DNA of 64,000 nucleotides from Firmicutes bacterium CAG:345 (GCA_000433315.1 FR893385.1:152435-216434); one strand, 5' to 3'; shown: positions 27,127-36,271, numbered from the stretch's first letter. Translations and numbers: made by a program. Notes: generated by a model not told the origin, from the letters alone.

Positions 27127-28711
27127 ATTCACCATCAATTAATTTAACTAAGAATTCAGTTTCTGTATTTCTATCTAAACGAGGAAATAATGGAGAGCCG
27201 GTATTTGTTTGTATTCCTCCAAGTTTTCCATATTCATTTAAACTATCCATAGTTTGAAGTTCTGAAGGAATATTATAAAATTCTAAGGCAATTTGAGCTT
27301 TTTCAACCAATACTGGTTTATATAAAACACTCATTGTTCTAATTATCTCGCATAACGTATATAAAACTTCTTCCAATTCTTTTTTCTTTGATGGATCTTT
27401 TGCCAAAATCCATGGAGTTGTGGAATCTATATATTTATTTCCGAGATCGCCAATTTTAGCAACATATTGTAAAGCTTTAGTAACATTATATTTATCAAAC
27501 TCAGAAAAATAACAATCTTTATCTTCTTTTAAACTAACCAAAAGTTTTTTTGTTTCATCTAAAACTGGTTCATTGTACATCGGAATAATACCTGAAGTAT
27601 ATTTTGACATCATACCTAAAGTACGATTAACTAAATTGCCATAATTATTTACTAAATCTGCATTTATACGATCGATGAATTGATTTGGTGTAAATGTTCC
27701 ATCTTCGCCAAATTTTACTTCACTAGCATCATAATAACGTAAAGCATCAAGACCATATCTTTCGATAATTGGTTGTGGGGAAGGTGCATTTCCTAAAGAC
27801 TTAGATAATTTAACACCAGATCTAGTAAGCAATAATCCGTGAATATAAACTGTATCTGGGCAACGTAAATTTAATGCAAATAATAAGATAGGCCAATATA
27901 TAGTATGGAAACGATTAATTTCGCGACCAGCTAATTGTAATACTTCTGTATCTTTGCTCCAATATTTTTGGAATAAAGTATCATCCTCAGAAAGATATCC
28001 AAGAGCAGAAAGATAATTTAACAGAGCATCAATCCAAACATATACGACATGTTTAGGATCACTTTTTACTGGAACACCCCAAGAAAAAGAAGTTCTAGTA
28101 ATACATAAATCCTCAAGACCAGGTTTAATAAAAGTATTTATCATTTCTTCTAATTTTCCACCTGGAACAAAATTAGGATGTTCTTCATAAAATTTTAAAA
28201 GTTGAGGTACATATTTTTTTACATTTAAAAAGTAAGATTCTTCTTCATCTTTATGAACAGGACGATGACAATCTGGACAAAGATGTTCTTCACCAACTTG
28301 AGTTTCTGTCCAAAAGCTTTCACAAGGAGTACAATACCATCCACTATAAGTTGATTTATAAATATCACCTTGAGCTAATAATCTTTCAAAAACTTTTTGT
28401 ACGCATTCTTCATGTTTCTTACTAGAAGTTCTAATAAATTGATCATATTTTATTTTCAAATCTTTCCAATTAGCTTTGAAAGAATCAGAAATTTTATCAA
28501 CATATTCTTGCGGGGATAAATTTTCAGCTTTAGCTTTTTCTGCTATTTTTTGTCCATGCTCATCAGCACCAGTTAAAAAATAAACATCATATCCACAATC
28601 TTTTTTATATCTAGCAATAATATCTGCCATAATGGAACAATATGCATGGCCGATATGAATACGACCAGAAGCATAATAAATTGGTGTTGTAATATAAAAA
28701 GTTCTTTTCAT
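27125..28711 (-). CDS. metG: Methionyl-tRNA synthetase
   Basis: 528 residues. Class I signatures HIGH (residues about 21-24) and KLSKS (KMSKS form). A single zinc knuckle with CTPC and CPDC lies in the connective domain near 125-150. Anticodon-binding helices follow. The length and the lack of a C-terminal OB dimerisation domain mark a short monomeric form. A small hairpin with a five-T run sits right before the ribosome site (see findings); no T-box is present. Confidence 0.95.
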   Translation of the reverse strand: MKRTFYITTPIYYASGRIHIGHAYCSIMADIIARYKKDCGYDVYFLTGADEHGQKIAEKAKAENLSPQEYVDKISDSFKANWKDLKIKYDQFIRTSSKKHEECVQKVFERLLAQGDIYKSTYSGWYCTPCESFWTETQVGEEHLCPDCHRPVHKDEEESYFLNVKKYVPQLLKFYEEHPNFVPGGKLEEMINTFIKPGLEDLCITRTSFSWGVPVKSDPKHVVYVWIDALLNYLSALGYLSEDDTLFQKYWSKDTEVLQLAGREINRFHTIYWPILLFALNLRCPDTVYIHGLLLTRSGVKLSKSLGNAPSPQPIIERYGLDALRYYDASEVKFGEDGTFTPNQFIDRINADLVNNYGNLVNRTLGMMSKYTSGIIPMYNEPVLDETKKLLVSLKEDKDCYFSEFDKYNVTKALQYVAKIGDLGNKYIDSTTPWILAKDPSKKKELEEVLYTLCEIIRTMSVLYKPVLVEKAQIALEFYNIPSELQTMDSLNEYGKLGGIQTNTGSPLFPRLDRNTETEFLVKLIDGE

Positions 28712-28808
28712 AAATCTCCTAAAAACGAATTGCTATTCGCGCAATCTAGTATAACATATTAAAATTAATTTTAATAATCATAATATTCAATAGTAAAAAA
28801 ATAGCATC

Positions 28809-28832
28809 AAAAAAGCCTTAGATAACTAAGGC
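28809..28832 (-). terminator. Terminator of rpmE
   Basis: GCCTTAG/CTAAGGC 7-bp stem with ATAA-type loop, followed on the minus strand by six Ts. Confidence 0.9.
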
Positions 28833-28840
28833 AATTTAGT

Positions 28841-29065
28841 TTATTTAGATTCAGTGTTATCTTTATTGAAACCGTATCTCTTATTGAAACGATCAATATT
28901 ACCATCACTAGCAACAAAGCCAGCTTTTCCAGTGTAGAAGGAATGGCACTTAGAGCATGTATCAACTCTGATTTCTTTAAGAGTGGATCCTGTTTCAAAA
29001 GTATTTCCGCATGTAACACAAGTGACTTTAGCGCGATGATATTCTGGGTGAATGCCTTTTTTCAT
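28841..29065 (-). CDS. rpmE: Ribosomal protein L31, zinc form
   Basis: 74 residues beginning MKKGIHPEY. Four zinc-ligand cysteines in CVTCG and CSKCH make it the C+ form, then FYTGK. Ribosome site AAGGAG. Single gene with its own terminator. The presence of the zinc form suggests zinc-sufficient growth; no C- paralogue is seen in this window. Confidence 0.95.
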   Translation of the reverse strand: MKKGIHPEYHRAKVTCVTCGNTFETGSTLKEIRVDTCSKCHSFYTGKAGFVASDGNIDRFNKRYGFNKDNTESK

Positions 29066-29300
29066 AATATCTCTCCTTAATAATTAATCCGTATTTAAAC
29101 GTACTAATAAATAATAACAAACTTTTTTAATTAATTCAAGTGTTTTTTATTTATGATAATAGCGTCCTTCTTAATTATAGATTTTTACTTTTATATAATT
29201 CAATAAAATAAGGAATTATTTTTAAATAATATATCCGCTTTCATATTTTTATACTTTAAAAATTGTGAATTTTTTTATAAGATAATATAGGGCTTTTGTT

Positions 29301-29717
29301 GTGAATCATAAATCCAGAATTGAAGAATACAAAAAATTACGCGAAGAAATCGAAAATATCGATGTCTATAGTTTCGATGACCCCCAAAAATATCCAATTA
29401 AAAAGAATGAAAATATCGTTGAAATTCATGATTTAGACGAGAAAGATGAATATCCCGAAGAAAAAAAGATTGAAAAAGACCATATTAAAAAAAACACGCT
29501 GTCTCTTTCAATAGATGAACTCATCCGTCGTCATGAAGCTTATACAGAAACTTTACAAAAAGAAGAGATAGAAAAAAAATTAAAAGAAAATAAAGAAAGA
29601 AAAAAACTAAATAATAAATTCAATATTAGTTTAAGAACTTTTGTTTGGGCTTTTTGTATAATTATTGTTGTTGTTATTATTATAATTGTCGGATTAGTTA
29701 TCGGAGGAGTATTATGA
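29301..29717 (+). CDS. Small tail-anchored membrane protein, unknown
   Basis: 138 residues from a GTG start. A long charged, helical, Lys/Glu-rich region (possible coiled coil about 65-110) precedes one C-terminal membrane segment of about 23 residues rich in Ile and Val. The stop overlaps the cmk start as ATGA, so it is the first gene of the cmk-der-gpsA unit. The start is uncertain (AGGG 10 bases upstream). Confidence 0.6.
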   Translation: MNHKSRIEEYKKLREEIENIDVYSFDDPQKYPIKKNENIVEIHDLDEKDEYPEEKKIEKDHIKKNTLSLSIDELIRRHEAYTETLQKEEIEKKLKENKERKKLNNKFNISLRTFVWAFCIIIVVVIIIIVGLVIGGVL

Positions 29718-30391
29718 AAAAATTAGTCGTTGCAATAGATGGTCCTGCTGCCGCTGGAAAATCAACAGTTGCCAAAATGGTAGCAAAAAAAATTGGAGCA
29801 ACTTATATTGATACTGGGGCTATGTATAGAGCTGTGACATACTTTGCTCTCTCCCAAAATATTGATCCGAAAGATGAAAGTGCTGTAGTTTCTCTTCTTC
29901 CTAAATTAAAATTAGATATTAAAGAAGATGAAAGAATTTTTTTAAATGGTACTGATGTAACAAAACAAATACGAAGTATTGAAGTAAATGATAATGTTTC
30001 TTATGTTGCTTCGTATAAAGATATTCGTTTGGCTTTAGTCGACATACAAAGAAAAATGTCTGAATCAATTTCTGTCGTAATGGATGGAAGAGATATCGGT
30101 ACATATGTTCTCCCTAATGCTGATATTAAAATATTTCAAGTAGCATCTGTCGGAACTAGAGCTTTACGGAGATATAAAGAAAACATTAGCAAAGGAATTC
30201 AATGTGAATTAGAAGATATTGAAATTGGCTTGAAAAAAAGAGACCATATAGATTCAACAAGAACATTTGCTCCGCTTAAACCAGCTGACGATTCAATTAT
30301 TTTAGATACATCAAATTTAAGTATCGAAGAAGCCGTTGATGCTGTTATTGAAATTATAAAAAAGAAAGGATATGAGGTTAAAAATGGATAA
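29714..30391 (+). CDS. cmk: Cytidylate kinase
   Basis: 225 residues. P-loop DGPAAAGKST near residue 9, DTGAMYRAVTYFA (CMP binding), MDGRDIGTYV and the RRYKE lid. It converts CMP to CDP. Start set by GGAGGAG just before the ATG at 29714. Confidence 0.95.
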   Translation: MKKLVVAIDGPAAAGKSTVAKMVAKKIGATYIDTGAMYRAVTYFALSQNIDPKDESAVVSLLPKLKLDIKEDERIFLNGTDVTKQIRSIEVNDNVSYVASYKDIRLALVDIQRKMSESISVVMDGRDIGTYVLPNADIKIFQVASVGTRALRRYKENISKGIQCELEDIEIGLKKRDHIDSTRTFAPLKPADDSIILDTSNLSIEEAVDAVIEIIKKKGYEVKNG

Positions 30392-31715
30392 TTCAAAAAT
30401 TCGTGGAAAAGTAGCTTTAGTTGGTGCTCCTAGCACTGGAAAATCTACACTATTTAACCGTATTATCGGAGAAAGAAGAAGCATAGTTTCAGATGAATAT
30501 GGCATAACTAGAGATAGAATATATTCAGAAACAGAATGGCTTGGACAACGATTTATCTTAATTGATACAGGAGGTATTGAAAAAAATGATGCTCCTTTTC
30601 AAAAAGAAATTAAAGCACAGGTAGAACTAGCAATAGATGAAGCTGATTTAGTTATATTTTTAACCGATGGAAAAGTTGGAATAACCAGCAATGATGAATA
30701 TGTTGTTAAAGAATTAAGAAAAGCTCATAAGCCTTTAATTTTAGCTGTAAATAAAATTGATGAAGTCGAAAAATTACACAATGCCTACGATTTCTATAGT
30801 TTAGGTGTCTCAGAAGTTATTCCAATTTCAGCTGCTCACGGTGTTGGAATTGGCGACCTTTTAGATAAAATTATTGAACTGCTTCCTGAAGAAAAAGAGA
30901 TTCAAACTTATCCAGGAACAATTACATTCGCCCTTATCGGACGTCCTAACGTTGGCAAATCTTCTTTATATAACGCAATTATAGGTGAAAAAAGAACCAT
31001 TGTTTCTCCTATTGCTGGAACAACAAGAGATGCTATAGATACAGCTTTTAAAAGAGATGAAACAAATTATATCATGATTGATACTGCAGGATTAAAACGG
31101 CGTGGAAAAATTTATGAAGCAATTGATAAATTTGCAGCTATCCGTTCTTACGATGCCGTTAAAAGAGCTGAAATCGTCTTACTAGTTGTTGATGCCAGTG
31201 AAGGAATTGTCGAGCAAGATAAACATGTTGTTTCACTAGCAATAGAAGAAAAAAAGCCTGTAATCATTGTTGTCAACAAGTGGGATTTACATACGCATAA
31301 TCAAGATGATCAAATAAAATTTACTATTGAAATAAAAGCATTATTTAAATTTTTAGACTATGCTCCTGTTGTTTACGTCTCAGCTTTACAAAGAAAAAAT
31401 TTAAATGCCATTTTTAAAGAAATAGATAAATGCTACGAAGATTATAATAAAAGAGTGCCTACTTCTATTTTGAACGATATTATTCTCGAAGCCCAAATTA
31501 GAAATCAAGCTCCTGACTTCAATGGTGGAAGATTAAAAATTAATTATTGCTCACAAGTTAAATCCTGTCCTCCTACCTTTGTCTTATTTGTCAACAATCC
31601 TAGATTCATGCACTTTTCTTATGAAAGATACATCGAAAATACTATTCGTGAAACTTTTGACATAAAAAATACACCAATTTCTATTATTTGCCGTGCAAAA
31701 AGAAAGGAAATATAA
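30384..31715 (+). CDS. der: Ribosome-assembly GTPase Der (EngA)
   Basis: 443 residues. Two tandem GTPase domains: G1 GAPSTGKST and GRPNVGKSS, G3 DTGG and DTAG, G4 NKID and NKWD; a C-terminal KH-like domain. The first G1 has Ser-Thr (PSTGKS) where PNVGKS is usual. The start is the ATG at 30384, with AGG upstream, overlapping cmk by 8 bases. Needed for 50S subunit assembly. Confidence 0.95.
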   Translation: MDNSKIRGKVALVGAPSTGKSTLFNRIIGERRSIVSDEYGITRDRIYSETEWLGQRFILIDTGGIEKNDAPFQKEIKAQVELAIDEADLVIFLTDGKVGITSNDEYVVKELRKAHKPLILAVNKIDEVEKLHNAYDFYSLGVSEVIPISAAHGVGIGDLLDKIIELLPEEKEIQTYPGTITFALIGRPNVGKSSLYNAIIGEKRTIVSPIAGTTRDAIDTAFKRDETNYIMIDTAGLKRRGKIYEAIDKFAAIRSYDAVKRAEIVLLVVDASEGIVEQDKHVVSLAIEEKKPVIIVVNKWDLHTHNQDDQIKFTIEIKALFKFLDYAPVVYVSALQRKNLNAIFKEIDKCYEDYNKRVPTSILNDIILEAQIRNQAPDFNGGRLKINYCSQVKSCPPTFVLFVNNPRFMHFSYERYIENTIRETFDIKNTPISIICRAKRKEI

Positions 31716-32717
31716 ATGAAATTTGCTGTTTTAGGTAATGGTGCCTGGGGAACTGCATTAGCCCGTTTATTATATTTAAACCATCAAGAAGTCATCCTTT
31801 GGGGAATAGATAAAAATCTTAGTGATGATATAAATAATAATCATAAACTTACCAAATATTTTCAAGACTCTGTCATTTTGCCTGAAAAATTAAAGTCTAC
31901 AACAAATTTAAATGAAGCCGTTAAAAATGCTGATGCATTAGTTTTTACTATTCCTACTTTTGCTGTAAGAAACGTTGCTTCTGAAGCTCAAAAATATATT
32001 TCAAAAAAAGTGCATATTGTAACAGGAGCTAAAGGATTTGAACCAGTTACACTCAAAAGAATGAGTGAAGTTTTAAGAGAAGAGATTACAGAAGAAAAAA
32101 GATATGAAATTGTTTCACTCATCGGACCTAGCCATGCAGAAGAAGTTATTAAGGATATGTTAACCGCTGTAACATCTACTTGCGTAGATTTAAACGAAGC
32201 TAAACTAATTCAACAAATTTTTTCTAACAAATTTTTCCGTGTATATACAAACACCGATGAAATTGGTGCTGAATATTGTGCCGCTATAAAAAATACCATT
32301 GCCATAGCATCCGGAATTCTTGAAGGACTTAACTATGGCGATAATGCTAGAGCAGCTCTAGTTACAAGAAGCTTAGCAGAACTTTATAGATTAGTAACAA
32401 AAATTGGTGGAAAATTTGAAACACTTTCTGGATTAGCTGGATTAGGTGATTTAATGGTAACTTGTAATTCTTACCATTCTAGAAATTTTCAAGTAGGTTT
32501 AGCAATTGGCAAAGCTAATGAAGCAAAGACTTATCTTTCTCATAATACTTTAACTGCCGAAGGTATAAAAACTGCTGAATCATTATATTTTTTAGCTAAA
32601 AAATATAATATCGAAATGCCTATATGCCATGCTGTATACGAAGTATTATATCTTGATAAAAAACCATCAGATTTAATTGATGAATTGATGGGAAGACCTT
32701 TAAAATCAGAAAAATAA
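31716..32717 (+). CDS. gpsA: Glycerol-3-phosphate dehydrogenase [NAD(P)+]
   Basis: 333 residues. Dinucleotide motif GNGAWGTALA at the N-terminus, then GAKGFE, GPSHAEEV, KNTIAIASG (catalytic Lys) and SGLAGLGDL. Makes glycerol-3-phosphate for phospholipids. It starts right after the der stop. Confidence 0.95.
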   Translation: MKFAVLGNGAWGTALARLLYLNHQEVILWGIDKNLSDDINNNHKLTKYFQDSVILPEKLKSTTNLNEAVKNADALVFTIPTFAVRNVASEAQKYISKKVHIVTGAKGFEPVTLKRMSEVLREEITEEKRYEIVSLIGPSHAEEVIKDMLTAVTSTCVDLNEAKLIQQIFSNKFFRVYTNTDEIGAEYCAAIKNTIAIASGILEGLNYGDNARAALVTRSLAELYRLVTKIGGKFETLSGLAGLGDLMVTCNSYHSRNFQVGLAIGKANEAKTYLSHNTLTAEGIKTAESLYFLAKKYNIEMPICHAVYEVLYLDKKPSDLIDELMGRPLKSEK

Positions 32718-32761
32718 ATCACCATTTTCGCCCATCTTTCATATAGTAAGTGGGTGATAAA

Positions 32762-32998
32762 ATGAAAGAAAACATATTTGATCGAGTTGAGAAAAAAACA
32801 AAAGTAAAAAAAGAAGACATTTTAAAATTAGCAAAAAAAATATCTGGTCAAGATTTATCTGATGAAGATAATTTAAGAACATTAATTAAAGATGTTGCCA
32901 AGCTAGCAGGAAAAGAAGTATCAAAAGAAAAAGAAGAAAAAATAATTTCTGCTGTAAAAAAAGACAAAATTCCAAAGAAAATGGACGATTTGATATAG
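32762..32998 (+). CDS. SpoVIF-like sporulation protein
   Basis: 78 residues from the ATG at 32762 (GGGTGAT upstream). The sequence follows stage VI sporulation protein F along its length: IFDRVEKKTKVKKEDILKLA, then a helix with LRTLIKDVAKLAGKEVS and IISAVKKDKIPKKMDDL. SpoVIF works in late spore-coat assembly in Bacillus. Its place between gpsA and spoIVA matches the B. subtilis yphE/yphF position. Short, so confidence rests on both pattern and context. Confidence 0.75.
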   Translation: MKENIFDRVEKKTKVKKEDILKLAKKISGQDLSDEDNLRTLIKDVAKLAGKEVSKEKEEKIISAVKKDKIPKKMDDLI

Positions 32999-33026
32999 CA
33001 TATTTATAAATTCTTTCTCATATCTT
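32998..33026 (+). promoter_or_regulatory. Sigma-E (mother-cell) promoter of spoIVA
   Basis: GCATATT (32998-33004), 14 bases, CATATCTT (33019-33026). Sigma-E consensus is KMATATT, 13-15 bases, CATACAHT. It lies just upstream of spoIVA, a known sigma-E gene in B. subtilis, which strengthens the call. Confidence 0.65.
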
Positions 33027-33048
33027 TTAGAGGAATATGAGGAGGAAT

Positions 33049-34527
33049 ATGAACTTTTTAGAGATCATGAGCGATATTGCTCATAGAAATAACGGCGATT
33101 GCTATATAGGTGTTGTAGGGCCTGTCAGAGTAGGAAAAAGCACTTTTATTAAGCGCTTTATGGAAAAAGCAGTCATTCCATATATAACTGATGAAGACGA
33201 CAAAAAGCGCGCAGAAGACGAATTACCTATTTCTGGAAGTGGAAAAACTATTACAACTGGTGAACCTAAATTTGTTCCAGCAAACGCAATAGCTATTAAA
33301 GCTGGAGATGATTATACAATTAATGTACGCTTAATTGATTGTGTAGGTTATATCGTTGAAGATAGTTTAGGTTACTTAGAAAATGGAAAAATGCGTCTTG
33401 TAAAAACACCTTGGTTTACTGAAGAGCTTCCTTTTGATGAAGCCGCTAAAATAGGGACAGAAAAAGTTATCAAAGAACATTCAACCATAGGAATAATGAT
33501 TACAACTGATGGTTCATTTGGAGATATTAAAAGAGAAAGCTTCATATCAGCTGAAGAAAAAACAGTAGAAGAACTTAAAATCACTGGTAAACCATTTGTT
33601 ATAATTTTAAATTCTTCTTTACCAGGTGATGAAAATACAATTGCATTAAGACAAAATCTTGAAAAAAAATATCAAGTTCCAGTAATTTTGAAAGATGTTT
33701 CAAATATGGAAGAAAAAGATGCTACAGACATTTTAAAGACTGCATTAGAAGAATTTCCAATTACTTCTATTGCCTTATCTTTACCTACATGGGTAGCAAA
33801 TCTTTCAGATGACCACTACATAAAAAAATCATTAAATCAAACTGTAGAAGATAAAATTAAAGAAGCCGGAAAAATTAAAGATATAAATTCTCTTTTACCA
33901 GTATTAAAAGAAAATGAATTTGCCGATGATGTTTCATTAACTGATGTCGATTTAAAAACAGGAATTATTACTATAACAATTGATGTGAATCAAGATTTAT
34001 ATGATAAAGTTTTAAGTGAATTAGTCGGTTGTGAAATACAAGATAAAGATGAATTAATTAAAAAGATATCAGAATTGACAATGATGAAAAAAGAATATGA
34101 AGTCATTGGCAATGCTCTTTCAATGGCAATGTCTACTGGATATGGAGTTTCATCTCCCAAAGCCGAAAATTGCAAATTGAATAAACCAGAAATTTTCAAA
34201 ACAGGAAATAGATACGGAATTAAAATATCTAGTACTGCCCCTACTTATCATATTTTACGTGTAGATAGTCAGCAATCATTTGAACCAATACTCGGAAATA
34301 AAGAACAAGCAGAATATTTCTTAAAAACACTAGAAGAAGCTTATAATGAAGATCCTCAATCTTTACTTGAAAAAGAACTATTTGGACAAAAAATAAAAGA
34401 TATAATTTCTAGCACCCTATTAATTAAAGTTAATTCCTTACCAGAACCATTGAAAATAAAACTTCAAAGTATTATCAAAGCCCTAACTGATAAAGGAAAA
34501 AACAATCTTATTGCTTTCGTATTCTAA
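33049..34527 (+). CDS. spoIVA: Stage IV sporulation protein A (spore coat ATPase)
   Basis: 492 residues. Walker A VGPVRVGKST near residue 24, TTGEPKFVPANAI, LIDCVGYIVEDSLGY, and the long C-terminal domain ending in a hydrophobic tail NNLIAFVF. SpoIVA uses ATP to polymerise into the base layer of the spore coat on the forespore surface. Length equals that of Bacillus SpoIVA. Two ATGs have ribosome sites; the one at 33049 has the stronger (AGGAGG). It indicates that the lineage forms, or recently formed, endospores. Confidence 0.94.
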   Translation: MNFLEIMSDIAHRNNGDCYIGVVGPVRVGKSTFIKRFMEKAVIPYITDEDDKKRAEDELPISGSGKTITTGEPKFVPANAIAIKAGDDYTINVRLIDCVGYIVEDSLGYLENGKMRLVKTPWFTEELPFDEAAKIGTEKVIKEHSTIGIMITTDGSFGDIKRESFISAEEKTVEELKITGKPFVIILNSSLPGDENTIALRQNLEKKYQVPVILKDVSNMEEKDATDILKTALEEFPITSIALSLPTWVANLSDDHYIKKSLNQTVEDKIKEAGKIKDINSLLPVLKENEFADDVSLTDVDLKTGIITITIDVNQDLYDKVLSELVGCEIQDKDELIKKISELTMMKKEYEVIGNALSMAMSTGYGVSSPKAENCKLNKPEIFKTGNRYGIKISSTAPTYHILRVDSQQSFEPILGNKEQAEYFLKTLEEAYNEDPQSLLEKELFGQKIKDIISSTLLIKVNSLPEPLKIKLQSIIKALTDKGKNNLIAFVF

Positions 34528-34547
34528 GCTGCTTTTGCAGCTTTTTT
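34526..34547 (+). terminator. Terminator of spoIVA
   Basis: AAGCTGC/GCAGCTT stem with a TTTT loop and a T run, starting at the stop codon. Confidence 0.9.
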
Positions 34548-34582
34548 ATTGTTACAAAACATTCAAAAAGTAAAGCTAAGTA

Positions 34583-34611
34583 TTGCAATAAAAGCGCTTT
34601 TATGGTATTAA
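34583..34611 (+). promoter_or_regulatory. Promoter of hup with a perfect palindrome in the spacer
   Basis: TTGCAA, 17 bases, TATTAA. The spacer contains a perfect 14-base palindrome, TAAAAGCGCTTTTA (34589-34602), which could be an operator. Confidence 0.55.
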
Positions 34612-34636
34612 TTTATTATCAAGGAGATACATTTAT

Positions 34637-34909
34637 ATGAATACAAATGAATTCGTTGACGCTGTTGCTACAGAAGCTAGATTAACAAAAACACAAGCTC
34701 GCGAAGTTATCGATGCTGTATTTACAGCCGTAACAAAAGGTCTTGTTGCAGGCGAAAAAATCAATGTTTCTGGATTTGGCACTTTTGAAGTTAAAGACAA
34801 ACCTGCTCGCATGGGTATAAATCCTTCTACTGGCGAAAAAATTGAAATCGATGCAAGAAAAGCTGTTTCATTCAAACCAGCAAAGAATTTAAAAGAATTA
34901 ATTAAATAG
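34637..34909 (+). CDS. hup: DNA-binding protein HU
   Basis: 90 residues. Full HU pattern: N-terminal helices, VSGFGTFEVKDKPARMGINPSTGE (beta arm with the Pro that intercalates), and the closing FKPAKNLKELI. Compacts and bends DNA. It sits directly after spoIVA, as hbs does in B. subtilis. Ribosome site AAGGAG. Confidence 0.96.
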   Translation: MNTNEFVDAVATEARLTKTQAREVIDAVFTAVTKGLVAGEKINVSGFGTFEVKDKPARMGINPSTGEKIEIDARKAVSFKPAKNLKELIK

Positions 34910-34931
34910 TTTATTATCCATCCCTCTTTTT

Positions 34932-34960
34932 AAAACTCCCTCTTTCTCTTGGGAGTTTTT
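34932..34960 (+). terminator. Terminator of hup
   Basis: AAAACTCCC/GGGAGTTTT stem with a 10-base loop and T run. Confidence 0.88.
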
Positions 34961-34989
34961 ATTTGCCTATTTTTATCATATCATTTAAT

Positions 34990-35613
34990 ATGAAAAAAAT
35001 AATATTAATAGGATCAACAGGAAAAATGGGTCAAATGATAAAAAAATACCTTCCTAAAAGCATTCACATTATTGACGAAATAAATAGTGAGCAACAAAAA
35101 ATCTCAAATATTTTTTGTGATGCTGCCATTGATTTTTCTAATCCAATAGCAACAAATAAATATGCACCAATATTTATATCAAATAAGATTCCATATATTT
35201 GTGGGACGACTGGTCTTACAAAAAATACTATAGATTTACTAAAAAAATTGACACAATACCATCAAACTCACTTTACTCTTCTTCCTTCATTCGATCCTGA
35301 ATTTTATAAAATTTGTGATTTTATAAAAACAATAAATTGCAAAAAAATAATTATTGAAGAATTTCATAATAAAACAAAAAAAGATATTCCTTCAGGATGT
35401 GCTGCTTATATTAAAAAAATATACTCATATATTCCAGTTACAATAATTTCCAATCGTCAAGATATTAAATTCTTTCGGCATATAATTACTTTAATACTAG
35501 ATAACAAAAGGATTTCAATAAATTATGAAGTTTTTGATAGAAAAATATATATTGCTGGAATTTTAAAAGCCTTAGAAAAAATATCTTTTAATGGCTTTGT
35601 TGAAAGGTTATAA
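34990..35613 (+). CDS. dapB: Dihydrodipicolinate reductase-like protein (short DapB)
   Basis: 207 residues, against the usual 240-270. Visible motifs: GSTGKMG (cofactor loop), AIDFSNP, CGTTGL and EEFHNKTKKDIPSG, which replaces the family's ExHHxxKxDxPSGTA: the second His is Asn, while Lys, Asp and PSG remain. DapB reduces dihydrodipicolinate for lysine and diaminopimelate, and its substrate is the precursor of spore dipicolinic acid. Start at 34990 because the longer frame opens at TTG inside the previous terminator region. The position before cca matches B. subtilis. Whether the shortened protein is active is uncertain. Confidence 0.75.
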   Translation: MKKIILIGSTGKMGQMIKKYLPKSIHIIDEINSEQQKISNIFCDAAIDFSNPIATNKYAPIFISNKIPYICGTTGLTKNTIDLLKKLTQYHQTHFTLLPSFDPEFYKICDFIKTINCKKIIIEEFHNKTKKDIPSGCAAYIKKIYSYIPVTIISNRQDIKFFRHIITLILDNKRISINYEVFDRKIYIAGILKALEKISFNGFVERL

Positions 35614-35620
35614 TAAAATC

Positions 35621-36262
35621 ATGTTTGAGGATATATTTAAATTTATTAATAATACTTTTCCATATGGAGAATTTTATATTGTCGGCGGAGCCACTAGAGA
35701 TTTTCTTTTAAAAAAACAAGATATACATGATATAGATATCGCAACTTCATTAACATCTGCAGAAATAAAAGAATATCTCAAAGATGCTAACTATCGGTTC
35801 GAAAACTTGGGAATTGTTAACTATTCTTTATATAAATACCATATAACATTTGCTACAATGAGAAAAGAAAATGATTATCTTGATTTTAGACATCCTTCTA
35901 AAATTGAATTCATTACTTCTCCATTAATAGATAGCTATCGCAGAGATTTTACAATTAATGCTATATATTTTGATAAAAATGGTAATATTTTTGACCCTCA
36001 AAACGGAGTTTTAGATTTAAATAATCATTTAATTAGAATAATTGGCAATCCACAAACAAGAATTAAAGAAGACCCTTTGAGAATTATTAGAGCATATAGA
36101 TTTAAAAACGATTTAAATTTTGAAATCGAATCAACATTATTTAAAGCAATATGCGATAATAAAAAAGAGATTCAAAAATTATCAAAAGGAAAAATAGAAG
36201 AAGAAAAACACAAATGCAAAATTCCTTTTTCTAAAGATATACTAATTTTTCTAAATATTTAA
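35621..36262 (+). CDS. cca: CCA-adding enzyme / poly(A) polymerase family, head and neck only
   Basis: 213 residues, about half the normal 380-400. The nucleotidyltransferase head is intact: GGATRDFLL, the metal-binding DIDIATS, RRDFTINAI, and the neck motif EDPLRIIRAYRF. After about residue 180 it ends with a short basic tail and a stop, and dnaD begins 9 bases later, so no body or tail domain is present. Class II CCA enzymes need the neck for nucleotide choice and the tail for tRNA holding. It may be a minimal enzyme or a truncated copy. An ATG at 35591 is an alternative start. Confidence 0.8.
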   Translation: MFEDIFKFINNTFPYGEFYIVGGATRDFLLKKQDIHDIDIATSLTSAEIKEYLKDANYRFENLGIVNYSLYKYHITFATMRKENDYLDFRHPSKIEFITSPLIDSYRRDFTINAIYFDKNGNIFDPQNGVLDLNNHLIRIIGNPQTRIKEDPLRIIRAYRFKNDLNFEIESTLFKAICDNKKEIQKLSKGKIEEEKHKCKIPFSKDILIFLNI

Positions 36263-36271
36263 GAGGTTAAA

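Noticed and set aside
28712..28840. T-box upstream of metG
   Set aside because: The space is only about 100 bases and no T-box consensus or specifier loop is visible.
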